Shown here piece by piece: positions 26,906 through 36,689 of a stretch of 64,000 nt of DNA. The notes under the pieces are model-generated. The model was given only the letters and a program-made list of their open reading frames with translations. It had not been told where the DNA came from and made no database searches. This DNA is from Bacillota bacterium (GTDB taxonomy: Bacteria; Bacillota; Clostridia; Christensenellales; SZUA-584). A program made the position numbers and the translations under genes. Positions within the stretch are counted from its first letter, which is position 1; every line of letters starts with the position of its first letter. The stretch is from the NCBI GenBank assembly GCA_023459495.1, contig JAEWTL010000013.1, positions 248,001 to 312,000 on the forward strand. Reading direction: 5' to 3'.

Positions 26906-28940
26906 AGCGCGTATAGCTGCCTGCCTCCGACTCCACCTCGATACGGCCGTGATGATCCTGCACAATACCGAAGCTGATGGACAGGCCCAGGCCGGTCCCT
27001 CTCTCCTTGGGCTTGGTTGAAAAGAAAGGCTCGAAGATGCGCTCCCGGATGATTTTGGGGATGCCCAGGCCGGTATCCTCCACGCTAAGGCGCAGCCAGC
27101 GCCGCCCTTCGGATTCGAATCCGCTGCACCGCACCCGGATGATCTTGTTTTCGCTGAAATCCTGATACTTCTCGTTGAGCGCGTCACGCGCGTTCGTGAG
27201 CAGATTCATCAACACCTGCTGGATCTGCTGGCTGCGGCATTTGATGCGCGGCAGGCCTTCTTCGATGTCGATATCCAACAGTATCTGGTCCTTTTTGATG
27301 ATTGTATTGATGAGCGATACGGTCTGATTAATGATGTCGTAGATGCTCGCATAGCTATGCGTCTGCTTTTCCTGACGCGAAAATTGCAGCAGGTTTTTGA
27401 CGATGACCGCGATGCGCTCCGTTTCATCAACAATCGATTGTGCATAGGCGGAAGCCGGGGAATTCTCGCCTATGTCTTCACGGATGAGCTCTGCGTAGTT
27501 CATGATGCCGCTTAAGGGGTTATTGATCTCGTGGGCGACACCACCCGCCAGCGTCCCGATGGCCTCAAGCTTTTGCTGCTGCCGCTGGCTCGCCTCCATC
27601 TCCATGCGGATGGTCTCCACGCGCTTGCGTTCCGTGATGTCGCGGCAGAACACCACGGCGCTGTCCTCGTTGTTGTAACGGATCGATATCGCCGAGACGT
27701 CCACCGGAACCGGCGTGCCATCCAGCCGCAGATATACCTCTTCGTTGGGTGGCACGGACTTTATGCCTGAGCGCAGTTGCGCGATTCGTTCAGAAATGTT
27801 CTCGTGGTAGTTAGGATGGAAGCGGGACATCACGGGCATGCCGATCAGCTGTTCCGCGGTCTGCGCGCCAAACAGCTGTATAGCAGCTTGGTTGACGAAC
27901 ACAAACTTATGTCCGGCTTCGATAAATATTGCTTCCGGCGCGGCTTCCACCAACTCACGAAAGCGGGTTTCGCTTTCTGAAAGTGCACGCTGCGATGCCA
28001 CGCGCGCTGAGACGTCATGAATGATAGAATAAAGCAAAGTCTCCCCATTAATGGTAATGGGTCCGCTGTAGACCTCAACGTCGGCAACCTCACCTGAAGC
28101 CTTGCGATGCCTGAACTCAAAAGAGTTGCGGCGCTCAGCCACCGCGTTTGCCATATCCGCCTGCACGTCCACCATAGGCAGGGTATTGATCTGGGAGATG
28201 TTCATCGACTTGAATTCTTCGCTTGTCCATCCGTAATAGCTGCATGCCGCCGGGTTTACCTCCACGATGCTGCCATCCTCGGGGCGGAGCAGCATCATTA
28301 CGGCATGGTTGCCATGAAACAGGCTCTTGTAGCGCCCCTCAGCCTCGGCCAGACGCAACAGCTCCTCATTACGCTCTTTCTGCCGCAGCAGCACCAGCCC
28401 CAGCAGCACGGTTGCAACCGGGAAGATGGTGATCACCGGCAGGGAAATTTCGCGCAGTACAAAAACGGGATCGGGCATCAGCAGCATGCAGGCGAGCATG
28501 ATGGCATGTACGCACAGCCCCAGCAGATAAAGCATCAGCCAGCGGTGTCTAAAAGGCTTCTTGCTCTGAATATGCCGCCACAGCAATCCGATCAGCACCG
28601 ACGTGACGATGACAGCAACCCCGGAGAGCGTTCCGGCCCCGCCAACCGCAAAGATGCGGTACAATATGGTCATTACCGCCGCAATTCCTGCCGGAACAAT
28701 GCCGTATGCCAACGCCGCTACACTGAGCAATATGGAGCGCGTATCAAATATGATGCCCTCTGCCAGTTCGGCCCGGAAAGTGATGACCAGTATGCCGATT
28801 GCGCCGATCAGCACGCCCCGCAGGACAGGCGATATACGCTTCAGTTTATAGGGTATGAAATAGCTGATTTCGTAGACGATTCCTAACGCCAGCAGCAGTG
28901 ATGCGTTGTATATCAGCTGCAGCGCAATGCTGTTGTTCAT
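26865..28940 (-). CDS. LytS-like membrane PAS sensor histidine kinase (orphan)
   Basis: 691 residues. N-terminal 5TM-5TMR_LYT-type sensor membrane region (about 1-185), two PAS domains (about 200-310 and 325-440), HisKA dimerisation domain with phospho-acceptor His470 in GGVAHEINNPLSG, and a HATPase domain with N, G1 (EDTGLGIPK) and G2 (GTGLGLSIS) boxes. No response regulator gene is adjacent, so it signals to a distant partner. The PAS motifs resemble sensors of redox or small ligands, but no ligand can be assigned. Confidence 0.92.
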   Translation of the reverse strand: MNNSIALQLIYNASLLLALGIVYEISYFIPYKLKRISPVLRGVLIGAIGILVITFRAELAEGIIFDTRSILLSVAALAYGIVPAGIAAVMTILYRIFAVGGAGTLSGVAVIVTSVLIGLLWRHIQSKKPFRHRWLMLYLLGLCVHAIMLACMLLMPDPVFVLREISLPVITIFPVATVLLGLVLLRQKERNEELLRLAEAEGRYKSLFHGNHAVMMLLRPEDGSIVEVNPAACSYYGWTSEEFKSMNISQINTLPMVDVQADMANAVAERRNSFEFRHRKASGEVADVEVYSGPITINGETLLYSIIHDVSARVASQRALSESETRFRELVEAAPEAIFIEAGHKFVFVNQAAIQLFGAQTAEQLIGMPVMSRFHPNYHENISERIAQLRSGIKSVPPNEEVYLRLDGTPVPVDVSAISIRYNNEDSAVVFCRDITERKRVETIRMEMEASQRQQQKLEAIGTLAGGVAHEINNPLSGIMNYAELIREDIGENSPASAYAQSIVDETERIAVIVKNLLQFSRQEKQTHSYASIYDIINQTVSLINTIIKKDQILLDIDIEEGLPRIKCRSQQIQQVLMNLLTNARDALNEKYQDFSENKIIRVRCSGFESEGRRWLRLSVEDTGLGIPKIIRERIFEPFFSTKPKERGTGLGLSISFGIVQDHHGRIEVESEAGSYTRFILILPVDNGWQL

Positions 28941-29045
28941 CGCAACCCCCTGTAATCAAATCAAAGAATCAAAATATCCCCAAAATAAACCAAAATTTAT
29001 TTATTCTATTTTACATAAATTGCGACATGTTTTCAACAATAAGTG

Positions 29046-29657
29046 TCAGCTTTCGCCACGTTTTCTCATTGCTTCATACAGACCCAGCTTATAAAAGTCG
29101 TACCATTCGCTGATCTCTTCTTCCGGCGCGGCCTGAAGTGCCCGTAGAACCTCCCTCGCGAACTCCAACTGCGCCATGCCATTGGCCGTAATGATGCCGC
29201 CGTCGAATACGGCCTGCTCCCGCACGTAACCCTCTTCGTTCGTATAAGCATCCCCCGCAGCGGCCTTCAGCGAGTCCAGCGTATTGCTCGTATGGCGCAC
29301 ATCGTTGAGAAAACCGTGCATGCCAAGGAACACCGTTCCATCGCAGATACCGCCGATGAGTGCGCCGCTCTCTCGCGCCTGTCGGACGAACGCAGCCACA
29401 GGCTCAGCCTCTGGCTTGCGCCACGACATGCCGCCGATCAGCAGCACCGCCACCGCGTCTTTTGGCGCGGATTCAAGATCGTAGTCAGGCAGCGTGATAA
29501 AGCATCCGATGGAGCGTACCGGTTCGCGGCTAAGTGATACCGTTTTAACCCGATATTTGGGTTCCCCTTCATCCGGGTCGCTCAGCGCTGCGGCGATATG
29601 CGCAGCCTCCCAGTCGGCATATTGATCAAGAATGACAAACAATACTTCCTTAATCAC
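29046..29657 (-). CDS. DJ-1/PfpI family (class I glutamine amidotransferase-like) protein
   Basis: 203 residues. The nucleophile-elbow cysteine is in GALIGGICDGTVFLG, followed by RHTSN with the partner histidine. An early FVILDQYADWEAA matches the DJ-1/PfpI start. Members include glyoxalase-III-type and chaperone-like proteins, and YdeA-like stress proteins. GTG start at 29657 behind AAGGAC; last gene of the sbcD-sbcC unit. Confidence 0.85.
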   Translation of the reverse strand: MIKEVLFVILDQYADWEAAHIAAALSDPDEGEPKYRVKTVSLSREPVRSIGCFITLPDYDLESAPKDAVAVLLIGGMSWRKPEAEPVAAFVRQARESGALIGGICDGTVFLGMHGFLNDVRHTSNTLDSLKAAAGDAYTNEEGYVREQAVFDGGIITANGMAQLEFAREVLRALQAAPEEEISEWYDFYKLGLYEAMRKRGES

Positions 29658-29661
29658 GCTT

Positions 29662-29850
29662 TCAGTCCTTTTTTACCGCGTCGATCACGCGGATAAACGC
29701 GCCGCAGACCGCGCCCGCAAATGAAGCCGCAACGCCCAGCAGAATGTATCGGTTATCCGTCTCGATCCAACCCCACAGCGCCACCAATCCCAGCAGCACC
29801 AGCCCGTGGATAAACAGCATATGGCTCAAAAAAGCCCTTGCCTTTTTCAT
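29662..29850 (-). CDS. small two-helix membrane protein
   Basis: 62 residues with two hydrophobic helices (FIHGLVLLGLVALWGWI and ILLGVAASFAGAVCGAFI) separated by ETDNRY. ATG behind GAGGGAG; 20 bases after sbcC and 4 bases before the DJ-1 gene, so it belongs to this operon. Function unknown. Confidence 0.7.
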   Translation of the reverse strand: MKKARAFLSHMLFIHGLVLLGLVALWGWIETDNRYILLGVAASFAGAVCGAFIRVIDAVKKD

Positions 29851-29870
29851 GTAGCTCCCTCTTTTCTGTG

Positions 29871-32780
29871 TTACGCCTCCTGCGCGGTTACGCCCGGGCC
29901 GGACAGCGTACTACGCCCGCCTGAACGCTTCCTGACCTCGATCTGCGTGTCGATGCGCTCTTTCAGCGCCTCCACGTGCGAGATCACGCCCACGAGCTTA
30001 TCCTCCCGCGTGCTCAGCGTGGAGAGCGTCTGCAGCGCAGCCTCAAGGTAATTCTCATCCAATGATGCAAAGCCCTCGTCGATGAACAGCGAGTCGATGC
30101 GCGCCCGCCCGGAGGACATCTCCGAAAGGCCCAGCGCCAGTGCCAGCGAAACGAGGAAGCTTTCGCCGCCTGAGAGGTTGGATACGGGCCGCTGCTCGCC
30201 CGCGCGGTACATATCCAGCACGGCCAGCTCCAGCGGCTTGCCGCCCTCCATATCGCGCACCAGCACGTACTGGTCGGTCATTCGCGAGAGGCTCAGGTTG
30301 GCATAGCGCAGCAGTGCATCGAATGTGATGCCCTGCGCCATGCGCGAGAACTTGTCACCCTTGCTGCTGCCGATGAACTTGTCGATCCGCCCCCATTTGA
30401 TCACCCGCTGCTTCTGCTCGTTCTCGTCAGATTTGAGCTTGTTCAGCGCCTTGCGGTTACCCGCAATATCGGAAAGGTTGCGCGCAATGATCGCCTTGTG
30501 TTCCATCCCGTCCGCAACCAGTGCTTCCACCGCATCTGCCGCAGCGGAAATCGCAGATTGTTGCGGCGTTTCGCCTAAGGCTGCCGCAGCCTGTGCGTAT
30601 GCAGCATACAGCATGTCTTCCTGCTCCGGAGGGGCTATGCCTTTCGCCTGCACCCGCGCCGCTTCATACTGCGCCGCCAGTCCGGCTTGCTCCTTTTCCA
30701 GCGTTTCGCGCGTCCGGGCGATATTGTTGCCGTTCTGTTCCAGCGCTGTGGAAGCCTTGTCCCGCTCCATGCGGCGCTGCTCCTTTAAGCCCTGCGCAGC
30801 TTTTGCTGCCTTTTCCGCAGCTGCTTCCTCCCCATCCGCGTCCTTGCTTCCAAAGATCTCGGCGCGCTGCTTTTTCTGGCCCTCCAGCGCTTCCTGCGCT
30901 TTCGTCAGTTCCATCCGCAGAACGCTTGCCTGCTTCTGCGCCTCAGTAACCTGCTCCTTGCGCATCGACACGGCCTGCACATCCTTGTCGATCTCGCCCA
31001 TACGGGCCGCCAGTTTCCGCGCCTCATCTGCCGCCGCGGCTTGCTCCTTCAGCAGCGCGGGATACTCCCTGACACGCTTCTGCGCATCCTCCAGTGCGGC
31101 CCTGGCCTGCTCCGCCGTGGCTTCGGGCAGTTCGCCGCCCAGTGTTTCCTTGTACTGCTCGATGGCGAGTTTATGCTCCTTGATCCGTTTGGCGATTTCG
31201 ATTCGCCGTTGGCCGCTCTCCGCCATGCTGCGCTCGATCTGGAGCAACGCGGCTTCGGCCTCTTTCTTCAGTGCCTCCGCGGCGGCAAAGAAGCCCTCCT
31301 GCTCCGGGCTTCCGGCGTGAGGATGATGCGTTGCCCCACACAGCGGGCAAGGCGTCCCTTCGGCCAGCTTGCGCCGTTCCTCCCCGAAGCGCTGGTCCAA
31401 CAGTGCGTATTCATACCGCTCCTTGGCGTCATCCACGCGTGCCATGGCTTGCTTGTGCCGCTCAATTAAATTTTTCTGGTTATTTGCCTCTTCTTCACCT
31501 TCGGCCTGCGCCTTTTCCAGCGCATCGTTCACATCAAAAAGCGTCAAAGCCGTCTTCAGCATCTCAATCCGTGATTGCCAGTGGGCTTCGTCGCGCCCGT
31601 CCAGCAACGAAACGATCTTGCCTCTGACGGTCGCCTGATGCTTTTCAGCCTCGTCCAGCTCTGCCTGTACGCCTGCGCGCAGCAGCGCCCCTACGTCATC
31701 CGTTGCGTACATCTCCCTGAACCGCGCATCCGATGCATCCGGCTCGTACTTTTTATAAACATCAAGGATCTGCAGCTTTCGTTCCTTAACCGCTGCGTCC
31801 TGTTTTTTCGCTTCTCCGTCGATGCGGCTGCATTCCCTTTGCTGCGTTTCGATCTGGATATCAAGCGCACGCACCTTCTTCAGCGTGACGCGCAGCGCAT
31901 CCAATGCCGCTACTGCGTTCTGCTCTGCCTGTAGCGCCTCAGCCAGCCGCGTTTCGCCATCCGCCAGCGCCTTTTGCAGCACGGGCGTCTGCGCAATATC
32001 GTCCGCCAGCTCTTTTTCGAGCCTGCCGACCCCGGTCAGCGCATCGCCGCACTTGCGCAGGGCTTCACGCAGCTTCGATTGCGCAGGCAGCGCAAGCCCC
32101 AGCCGCTTCTGTTCCCGCACCAGAATCGCTTCTTCCGCCTCGTCCGGCACGGCAATCAGCGAAGATTTAATATGTATCTGATCGAGAATTGCCTTCTCAC
32201 GTTCCGTCCGCTCATATACCGCAGCGGAGATGCGCCGGTATATCTCCATGTCCGTAATCTGTTCCAAAATCGCGGCGCGGTCGGTCGCGTTGGCGTTCAA
32301 AAACTCGGCGAACCGGAACTGCGCCAGCATGATGGAGCGTGTGAAGCGGGAATAGTCGAGCCCCGTCACCTCCACGATCTTCGCATCGCATTCCCGGATG
32401 CCCGAAGCCACGGTAACCGGGCCGTTTTCCGTATATTCGATAATCTCCCGGTCCACCAGCCGGAAGGGGTTGCTGCCGTTGCTGCGCTTGTGCGCAAAGG
32501 CCGATTTATACCGCCGTCCGCGCGATACGAATACCGCCTCGGCGAGGCAGGCATCCTCGCCCTTGGTCATCAACTCGTCTTGCGTGGCGCTGATTGTGCC
32601 GATGCGCGGCGTCTGCCCGTACAGCGCAAGACAGATAGCGTCCAGTACTGTGGTCTTGCCCGCGCCCGAAGGCCCCACGAGCGCGAACAACCCGCCGGAA
32701 TATCCCCGGTCGGTAAAGTCCACCTCGAAATGCCCCGCGAGCGAGTTGATGTTCTCAATCACAACCCTTTCAATTCGCAT
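29871..32780 (-). CDS. sbcC: exonuclease subunit SbcC
   Basis: 969 residues. Walker A is GPSGAGKTT near residue 37; long coiled coils flank a zinc-hook CPLCGATHHPH near residue 478; the C-terminal ABC signature is LSGGESFLVSLALALGLSE and Walker B is DSLFIDEGFASLDE. With SbcD it forms the Mre11-Rad50-type nuclease that cuts hairpins and processes blocked DNA ends. The start overlaps the sbcD end by 11 bases. Confidence 0.95.
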   Translation of the reverse strand: MRIERVVIENINSLAGHFEVDFTDRGYSGGLFALVGPSGAGKTTVLDAICLALYGQTPRIGTISATQDELMTKGEDACLAEAVFVSRGRRYKSAFAHKRSNGSNPFRLVDREIIEYTENGPVTVASGIRECDAKIVEVTGLDYSRFTRSIMLAQFRFAEFLNANATDRAAILEQITDMEIYRRISAAVYERTEREKAILDQIHIKSSLIAVPDEAEEAILVREQKRLGLALPAQSKLREALRKCGDALTGVGRLEKELADDIAQTPVLQKALADGETRLAEALQAEQNAVAALDALRVTLKKVRALDIQIETQQRECSRIDGEAKKQDAAVKERKLQILDVYKKYEPDASDARFREMYATDDVGALLRAGVQAELDEAEKHQATVRGKIVSLLDGRDEAHWQSRIEMLKTALTLFDVNDALEKAQAEGEEEANNQKNLIERHKQAMARVDDAKERYEYALLDQRFGEERRKLAEGTPCPLCGATHHPHAGSPEQEGFFAAAEALKKEAEAALLQIERSMAESGQRRIEIAKRIKEHKLAIEQYKETLGGELPEATAEQARAALEDAQKRVREYPALLKEQAAAADEARKLAARMGEIDKDVQAVSMRKEQVTEAQKQASVLRMELTKAQEALEGQKKQRAEIFGSKDADGEEAAAEKAAKAAQGLKEQRRMERDKASTALEQNGNNIARTRETLEKEQAGLAAQYEAARVQAKGIAPPEQEDMLYAAYAQAAAALGETPQQSAISAAADAVEALVADGMEHKAIIARNLSDIAGNRKALNKLKSDENEQKQRVIKWGRIDKFIGSSKGDKFSRMAQGITFDALLRYANLSLSRMTDQYVLVRDMEGGKPLELAVLDMYRAGEQRPVSNLSGGESFLVSLALALGLSEMSSGRARIDSLFIDEGFASLDENYLEAALQTLSTLSTREDKLVGVISHVEALKERIDTQIEVRKRSGGRSTLSGPGVTAQEA

Positions 32781-33975
32781 CCGCAGCTTCCTCCTCCAGC
32801 GAGGCCACGATTTCGTTGAAGCAGCCGATCATCTCGTACTGCTGGTCCTCGCCGTAGCCTGCCTCCCGCATGCAGCGCAGAAACACGTCCTGCACCGATA
32901 CCGTGTCGAGCGTCTCCGCCGGGCCGGTTGCGCCCAGGGCGTTTTTGACCGCAGCCGCGTCGCGCACGCTCAGCACCTGCGCCTGCCCGCCCTTCACCGC
33001 GTCGTATGCGTCCGCCGAGAGATGGCTGCACAGCGTATCCCCCGTATGTGTCACCTCCACCCAGACGTTCTCATCCTTCAGCGCCCACAGCCTGTCCAGT
33101 ATCTCGTCCCGGCAGCCTGACACCCTCTCCAGCCGCTGAAAGCACGGCACAATGATTTCCTCCACCTCAGCAGTTTCGCCCGGCGTGATCTCCAGCACGA
33201 CCTTGCGGCTGCCTGTTTCCGAGAAACTCATGGGCAGCGGAGCGCCGCTGTAGCGGATGCGCTCCTGCGCCGCGACGCGCTGCGCACCGTGGATGTGTCC
33301 CAGCGCCACGTAGCAGAAATCGTCCGGAAAAGCATCCGCGCCGACCTGACCCAAACTGCCCACGTACAGCTCGCGCACGCCGTCTCCCTCAGTGCGCGCC
33401 GCGCCTGCCGCGAACAGATGCCCGGTCGCGATAACCGGCACATCACCGTATTGCGTCTTTGCGGCCTGTGCAGCCTGCGCCGCCTCCACGTAGATTTGCG
33501 CCGTGGCCCGCACGATCTTCTCGTCGCTCGTAATCTCATCGTCCGCCCGGGTCATGTCCGACCGGCGCAGATACGGCACCGCGCAGCACAGCGCCTCCAC
33601 GTCTCCGCCCGGCCCGACGAGCGGAATGACGCAGCGCTCCGGCCCGGCCCACTGACCCACGATGTGAATGTGCAACCGCTCCAGCACCGCGGCGGGCGCT
33701 TCCAGCATGGCGGGAGAATCGTGGTTGCCCGCGACCACCACCACCGTCTTACAGCATGTCCCCAGCAAGGACGTCAGAAAGTCGTAGTACAGCTTCTGCG
33801 CCCCGCCGCCCGGCGCGCCCGTGTCGAACACGTCCCCCGCGACGATCAGCGCATCCACGCCGCGCGCCACGATGGTCTCTTTCAGCCACGCCAAAAATGC
33901 GCCGTGCTCCTCGTGCCGCCGCTTGGTATACAGTGCCTGACCGATATGCCAGTCCGACGTATGCAGTATCTTCAT
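32770..33975 (-). CDS. sbcD: exonuclease subunit SbcD
   Basis: 401 residues with the calcineurin-type phosphoesterase motifs HTSDWHIGQ, AGDVFDTG, GNHDSP, ATGHLF and LGHIHGAQ that bind two Mn ions. It is the nuclease subunit of SbcCD. ATG 33975 follows AAGGAGG. First gene of an operon sbcD-sbcC-62 aa membrane protein-DJ-1. Confidence 0.95.
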   Translation of the reverse strand: MKILHTSDWHIGQALYTKRRHEEHGAFLAWLKETIVARGVDALIVAGDVFDTGAPGGGAQKLYYDFLTSLLGTCCKTVVVVAGNHDSPAMLEAPAAVLERLHIHIVGQWAGPERCVIPLVGPGGDVEALCCAVPYLRRSDMTRADDEITSDEKIVRATAQIYVEAAQAAQAAKTQYGDVPVIATGHLFAAGAARTEGDGVRELYVGSLGQVGADAFPDDFCYVALGHIHGAQRVAAQERIRYSGAPLPMSFSETGSRKVVLEITPGETAEVEEIIVPCFQRLERVSGCRDEILDRLWALKDENVWVEVTHTGDTLCSHLSADAYDAVKGGQAQVLSVRDAAAVKNALGATGPAETLDTVSVQDVFLRCMREAGYGEDQQYEMIGCFNEIVASLEEEAADAN

Positions 33976-34003
33976 GCTGCCTCCTTGAAAGTTTCATGCA
34001 CCT

Positions 34004-34504
34004 TTATTCCACTTCTGAAACGCGGGCAGAGATGCGCTTCTGCCACGCCTTGTTAATGATGCGCCAAACCGCAAACCCGATCAGCGCGCCCGCCATGTTC
34101 AGTATGAAATCGTCGATATCGAAGCTGCCCCGGCGAAGCAGCAGCTCGGTCGCCTCAATTACGAAAATCAATGCAACCATGCAAATGCAGAACGCGCCTA
34201 ACTTGCGCAGCCGCTTGAAAAAGCCGGGCAGATACAGCCCCATCGGGAGAAGCATCAGGATATTCCCCACAAGATTCCTAACAGGCGTATCCATGTTCAT
34301 GCTGTGGTCGCTAAACGCGCGGATGTACAGGATAATTGACTTGAAGGGTACAAGATTGGTGTTGTATCGAATAAACTCCCACGGTGTCAAATCGGTCCAA
34401 TACCTCCCGTGCATCACGAACAGCAGATAAACCAATACCAATGAGTAACATGCAAAGCTTGCAACCAGCAAGATGCGCAGCAGCCAGAAGCCTTTCGATC
34501 TCAT
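34004..34504 (-). CDS. VanZ family membrane protein
   Basis: 166 residues, four to five hydrophobic helices and the VanZ signature region ELLLRRGSFDIDDFILNMAG. Family members are named after a teicoplanin-resistance accessory protein; most have unknown roles. ATG behind AAAGGAG. No van genes are nearby, so resistance should not be inferred. Confidence 0.85.
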   Translation of the reverse strand: MRSKGFWLLRILLVASFACYSLVLVYLLFVMHGRYWTDLTPWEFIRYNTNLVPFKSIILYIRAFSDHSMNMDTPVRNLVGNILMLLPMGLYLPGFFKRLRKLGAFCICMVALIFVIEATELLLRRGSFDIDDFILNMAGALIGFAVWRIINKAWQKRISARVSEVE

Positions 34505-34542
34505 TTAGTTTCTCCTTTGTAATTACTCACCACCCCAACAGC

Positions 34543-35382
34543 TTACATCCCGTCGTCTTCGAAATACCGTCTCAGCCCTGTCCAAAGCTCGCCCTTGTCT
34601 TCCCCGGGCAGTGTGGACGCATACCGTTTCAGATCGAAGCCGCCCTTGATTACGGCAGATTTCATCAGTGTCGGACGTATCGCTCCGGTTGGGCAGCTGT
34701 AGATGCACCGCATGCACAATACGCATTGCTTCATGAACTCCGGCCTGTCATCCTTCATGCGGATGTTCGCTCCAGGACATTCGCGGCCGCACAAGCTGCA
34801 TCCCGTACATTCGTCGGTCACGCGCAGGCCTCTTCCGAACCACGGCGCTCCGGCCTGCTCAATAATCAACAGGGAGGATAGCAGCCGGTCAGCCAGCGGA
34901 GGCTTTATGCGCCGTTCTAGCCCGGACAGTATATCGTCCGCAATTGCTGCCGCCTTAAGGGGGAGTATGCGCAGCAGTTCCGCTGCCCAATGCTCCGGCG
35001 TAGCTTCAGAGAAGTTAGAGGGCATCATCAGGCTGTGTTCATAGATCACCCGATACCCCTTGCGTTCCAGTTTTTTGATAGTTTTTGTACGGCAGCCACG
35101 GTTGGGAAATACCTCTCCGCCCGCTGATACCGAGATTACAACAGCAGGGATATCCTGAACGCACGAAAGCGCATCCAACCACTCATAAACAGGTTTCGGT
35201 GCGTTAAAGGCATGCACAGAAAACAGCAGGACGAGCATCTCTTCATCCCCGTTCGGGATTGCTGCTCCCCGGCGGAGCTCCTGCATTTCTGGTTCTGCAC
35301 CGCGCGCGGCAAATTCCGCCGCCAGAGTCTTTGCGGCCAACCCTGTTCCGCCCGTTCCGGTAAAATACACGATGCGGTTCAT
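34543..35382 (-). CDS. EFR1-family flavodoxin-ferredoxin protein
   Basis: 279 residues from ATG 35382 (MNRIVYFTGTGGTG). N-terminal flavodoxin-like FMN-binding domain with a TGTGGT phosphate loop, and a C-terminal pair of 4Fe-4S motifs, CTGCSLCGRECPG and CVLCMRCIYSCP. The protein is a soluble low-potential electron carrier common in anaerobic Clostridia. A longer frame to 35442 has no better start. Partner unknown. Confidence 0.88.
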   Translation of the reverse strand: MNRIVYFTGTGGTGLAAKTLAAEFAARGAEPEMQELRRGAAIPNGDEEMLVLLFSVHAFNAPKPVYEWLDALSCVQDIPAVVISVSAGGEVFPNRGCRTKTIKKLERKGYRVIYEHSLMMPSNFSEATPEHWAAELLRILPLKAAAIADDILSGLERRIKPPLADRLLSSLLIIEQAGAPWFGRGLRVTDECTGCSLCGRECPGANIRMKDDRPEFMKQCVLCMRCIYSCPTGAIRPTLMKSAVIKGGFDLKRYASTLPGEDKGELWTGLRRYFEDDGM

Positions 35383-35459
35383 TGGCTTTCCTTCTTTTCT
35401 GAGTTTTGAGATTATCCCGGCGATAAATGAGCGGGCGGCCAAAGGCCGCCCCCACAGTT

Positions 35460-36677
35460 TTATACGTTCAGTTTCGCAAAGCGTTCCATGGCGCGAATGG
35501 TGTTTTCGCGCGTGTTAAACGCGGTGAGGCGGAAATAGCCTTCGCCCGCGCTGCCGAAGCCTGCACCCGGCGTACCCGCCACGCCCGCGTCCAGCAGCCG
35601 GTCGAAGAAATCCCACGACGGCATGCCGCCTGGCGTCTTCAGCCAGATGTACGGCGAACTCACACCGCCAAAGCACGCGATGCCGAGGCTGGAGAGCCCC
35701 TCGCGGATGACCTTGGCGTTATCGAGATAGAAGTCGATAGTCTCTTTGATCTGCGCTTTGCCCGCGTCCGAGTAGCACGCGAGCGCGCCTTTCTGCGTTA
35801 CATACGGCACGCCGTTGAACTTGGTGGTGTGCCTGCGGTTCCACATCGCATTCAGGCTGTGCGGCTCGCCGTTCTCGTCCGAGCCCATCAGCGCCTTGGG
35901 GATGACGGTAAACGCGCAGCGTGTGCCCGTAAAGCCCGCGGTCTTGGAATAGCTGCGGAACTCGATGGCGACTTCCTTTGCGCCTTCGATCTCGTAGATG
36001 CTGTGCGGCACGTCGTCCTCGCGGATGAACGCCTCATAGGCTGCGTCAAACAGGATCAGCGCGCCGGTCTTGCGCGCGTAGTCCACCCACTCCTTGAGCT
36101 CGGCGGTATGAAGCACCGTGCCCGTGGGGTTGTTCGGGTAGCACAGGTAGATGATGTCTGCGCGGCGCTGCGGCAGCGCAGGCTTAAAGCCGTTCTCCGC
36201 GGTGCACGGCAGATAAGTGATGTTCTGGTACTGGCCCGAAGCTTCATCAAAGCTGCCCGAGCGGCCCGCCATCACGTTGGTATCCACGTAGACCGGGTAG
36301 ACTGGGTTCAGCACCGCGATCTCGCACGTCTCCGAGAACAGCTCCTGAATGTTGCCCGTGTCGCACTTCGCGCCATCCGATACGAATATCTCGTCGGGCG
36401 CAATGCCGAGGCCCGCGTAGTCGTTCGCCGCAATGGCTTCGCGCAGCCACGCATAGCCCTGTTCCGGGCCGTAACCGTGGAAGCCGCCTGCGGTCCCCAT
36501 ATCGTCCACCGCCTCGTGCATCGCTTTGGTAACAGCTTCCGGCAGCGGACGCGTCACGTCGCCGATGCCGAGCTTGATGATGTCTCCGTTATTGGGGTGT
36601 GCGGCGATGCGCTTTGCCATCTCCGAAAAGAGGTAGCTGCCGCTCAGCCGGGTATAGTTGTCATTGATCCGTACCAT
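35460..36677 (-). CDS. dapL: LL-diaminopimelate aminotransferase
   Basis: 405 residues, class I/II PLP enzyme. Recognised by INDNYTRLSGSYLF, GIGDVTRPLPEAV, YGPEQGYAWLREAI, VFVSDGAKCD, and the PLP lysine in SYSKTAGFTGTRCAF. It converts tetrahydrodipicolinate to LL-diaminopimelate in one step for lysine and peptidoglycan synthesis, the pathway typical of many Clostridia and spore formers. AAGGAG precedes the ATG. A weak hairpin GGGCGGCC-AAA-GGCCGCCC lies at 35433-35451 after the stop. Confidence 0.95.
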   Translation of the reverse strand: MVRINDNYTRLSGSYLFSEMAKRIAAHPNNGDIIKLGIGDVTRPLPEAVTKAMHEAVDDMGTAGGFHGYGPEQGYAWLREAIAANDYAGLGIAPDEIFVSDGAKCDTGNIQELFSETCEIAVLNPVYPVYVDTNVMAGRSGSFDEASGQYQNITYLPCTAENGFKPALPQRRADIIYLCYPNNPTGTVLHTAELKEWVDYARKTGALILFDAAYEAFIREDDVPHSIYEIEGAKEVAIEFRSYSKTAGFTGTRCAFTVIPKALMGSDENGEPHSLNAMWNRRHTTKFNGVPYVTQKGALACYSDAGKAQIKETIDFYLDNAKVIREGLSSLGIACFGGVSSPYIWLKTPGGMPSWDFFDRLLDAGVAGTPGAGFGSAGEGYFRLTAFNTRENTIRAMERFAKLNV

Positions 36678-36689
36678 GAGTTTCTCCTT

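Noticed and set aside
34004..34504. Glycopeptide resistance locus from the VanZ homologue
   Set aside because: No vanA, vanH, vanX or regulator gene is nearby, and VanZ-like proteins are common.
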